A stretch of 64,000 nt of DNA from Collimonas sp. OK242 (GTDB taxonomy: Bacteria; Pseudomonadota; Gammaproteobacteria; Burkholderiales; Burkholderiaceae_D). Of the stretch, positions 63,059 to 64,000 are shown in pieces. Where the stretch lies: contig NZ_FNOR01000001.1 in assembly GCF_900107095.1 (NCBI RefSeq), forward strand, positions 186,001 to 250,000, read 5' to 3'. Below the pieces are notes generated by a model. It ran no database searches. It saw nothing but the letters and a program-made list of their open reading frames with translations, and was not told the origin of the DNA. Position 1 is the stretch's first letter; each line of letters starts with the position of its first letter. The translations under genes and the position numbers were made by a program.

Positions 63059-64000
63059 ATGACAAGAAAATATTTTGGTACCGATGGCGTGCGCGGTCGT
63101 GTCGGCGTAGCGCCGATTACACCGGATTTTGTGATGAGACTGGGTTACGCCGCCGGCAAAGTGCTGGCGCAGGAAAAATCGGGCGCCGCCAGGCCGACGG
63201 TGCTGATCGGCAAAGATACCCGGGTCTCGGGCTATATGCTGGAAGCTGCATTGGAAGCCGGTTTTGCCGCCGCCGGCGTCGACGTGATGCTGGCCGGGCC
63301 GATGCCGACGCCGGCGATTGCCTACCTGACGCGCGCGCTGCGTTTGTCGGCTGGCGTGGTGATTTCGGCATCGCATAATCCGTATGAAGATAACGGTATC
63401 AAGTTCTTTTCGGCGCAGGGCAACAAATTGCCGGACGCAGTGGAAACCGCGATCGAGGCTGCTCTGGAGTTGCCGATGGAGTGCGTGGCCTCCGACAAGC
63501 TGGGCAAGGCAAGGCGCCTGGATGACGCTGCCGGACGTTATATCGAATTTTGCAAAAGCACTTTCCCCAACGAACTCGACTTGCGCGGGTTGGCCATCGT
63601 GGTCGATAGCGCCCATGGAGCGGCGTATCATATTGCGTCGCACGTATTCCATGAGCTGGGAGCTGAAGTCATTTCCATCGGCAACCAGCCGAACGGTTTC
63701 AACATCAATGCCGGCTTTGGCGCCACTGCGCCGGACGCGCTGGCGCTGGCGGTGCGCTCCAACCGCGCGGATATCGGAATTGCGCTGGACGGCGACGCCG
63801 ATCGCCTGGTGATGGTGGATGACAGCGGCCGCATTTATAATGGCGACGAGCTGCTGTATGTGATGGTGAAGGACCGCTTGAAGATCGGCCCGGTAAAAGG
63901 TGCTGTCGGCACCTTGATGACGAATATGGCGCTGGAAGTGGCGTTCCGCAAAATGGGTGTTGAGTTCGCCCGCGCCAACGTCGGCGATCGCTATGTGCTG
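63059..64000 (+). CDS. glmM: Phosphoglucosamine mutase (3' end outside window)
   Basis: The frame runs open to the last base, giving 314 residues of about 450. It shows [14 protein letters not shown] at the start, the phosphoserine loop [15 protein letters not shown] and the Mg-binding DGDADR. GlmM converts glucosamine-6-phosphate to glucosamine-1-phosphate for UDP-GlcNAc. The start at 63059 is chosen because AAGG lies 5 bp upstream and [10 protein letters not shown] is the usual start; 63047 is an alternative. Confidence 0.95.
   Translation, partial: MTRKYFGTDGVRGRVGVAPITPDFVMRLGYAAGKVLAQEKSGAARPTVLIGKDTRVSGYMLEAALEAGFAAAGVDVMLAGPMPTPAIAYLTRALRLSAGVVISASHNPYEDNGIKFFSAQGNKLPDAVETAIEAALELPMECVASDKLGKARRLDDAAGRYIEFCKSTFPNELDLRGLAIVVDSAHGAAYHIASHVFHELGAEVISIGNQPNGFNINAGFGATAPDALALAVRSNRADIGIALDGDADRLVMVDDSGRIYNGDELLYVMVKDRLKIGPVKGAVGTLMTNMALEVAFRKMGVEFARANVGDRYVL

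Overview
The window reads as a chromosomal stretch of a betaproteobacterium of the Burkholderiales, most likely an Oxalobacteraceae member close to Collimonas or Herbaspirillum. This rests on protein style and gene content (PF10136 'recombinase', DUF1841, DUF2917, intracellular PHB depolymerase with a Cys nucleophile, SDR-type threonine dehydrogenase, DUF3329-type PhoR) and on the GC-rich codon use. It is an inference, because no rRNA or other marker is present. No tRNA, rRNA, insertion sequence, prophage or CRISPR array was seen.

Layout. 1-7954 (+): a branched-chain-type (HAAT) ABC importer, livG-livH-livM-binding protein-livF, flanked by an acyl-CoA synthetase (cut by the window start), a PaaK-like adenylate-forming protein and an SDR reductase. 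This is probably an uptake-and-CoA-activation operon for an organic acid. 8027-11322 (-): an AT-richer, tightly overlapping four-gene cassette with a small membrane protein, a divergent Lgt-like protein, a Sel1-repeat lipoprotein and a radical SAM protein of the Tes/MJ0619 type. This is the strongest candidate for an undescribed system. 11718-15200: a SlyB-like lipoprotein, then a XRE-cupin regulator divergent from kbl-tdh (threonine to glycine). 15255-16034: a FitAB/VapBC-type toxin-antitoxin pair whose upstream region holds ten tandem copies of a 9-bp unit containing a FitA-like half-site, bounded by an 18-bp inverted repeat. 16123-18036: htpG with a clear sigma-32 promoter. 18201-23596: a MocR regulator divergent from DUF2917, LysE and EamA genes, followed by RidA and an aminotransferase, a nitrogen/amino-acid module. 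23682-29214: parC, a lytic transglycosylase and parE. 29545-34864: a tandem pseudo-receiver protein, a MoxR/VWA pair and a large PF10136 membrane protein. 35332-42859: two small cytochromes c, DUF1841, a VIT1-like transporter, nth-rsxB, phaZ, sixA and ppk1.

40233-50224 is a compact phosphate locus. sixA-ppk1 diverge from pstSCAB-phoU-phoBR across an intergenic region carrying a Pho box. It combines high-affinity uptake, signalling and polyphosphate storage, with PhaZ nearby handling carbon storage. 50369-52709 holds a patatin-like lipoprotein, an NlpC/P60 hydrolase and a GlcG/HbpS-like protein. 53158-58784 is carAB, greA and a DUF4149 protein. 58834-64000 is the conserved yhbY / rlmE-ftsH-folP-glmM block, with glmM cut by the window end.

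Most of the window is conserved core genome. The accessory-looking parts are 8027-11322, the TA operator array at 15904-16034, and several palindromes and short tandem repeats at 14181, 19672, 52803 and 57558. All family assignments come from reading motifs, and no database search was run.
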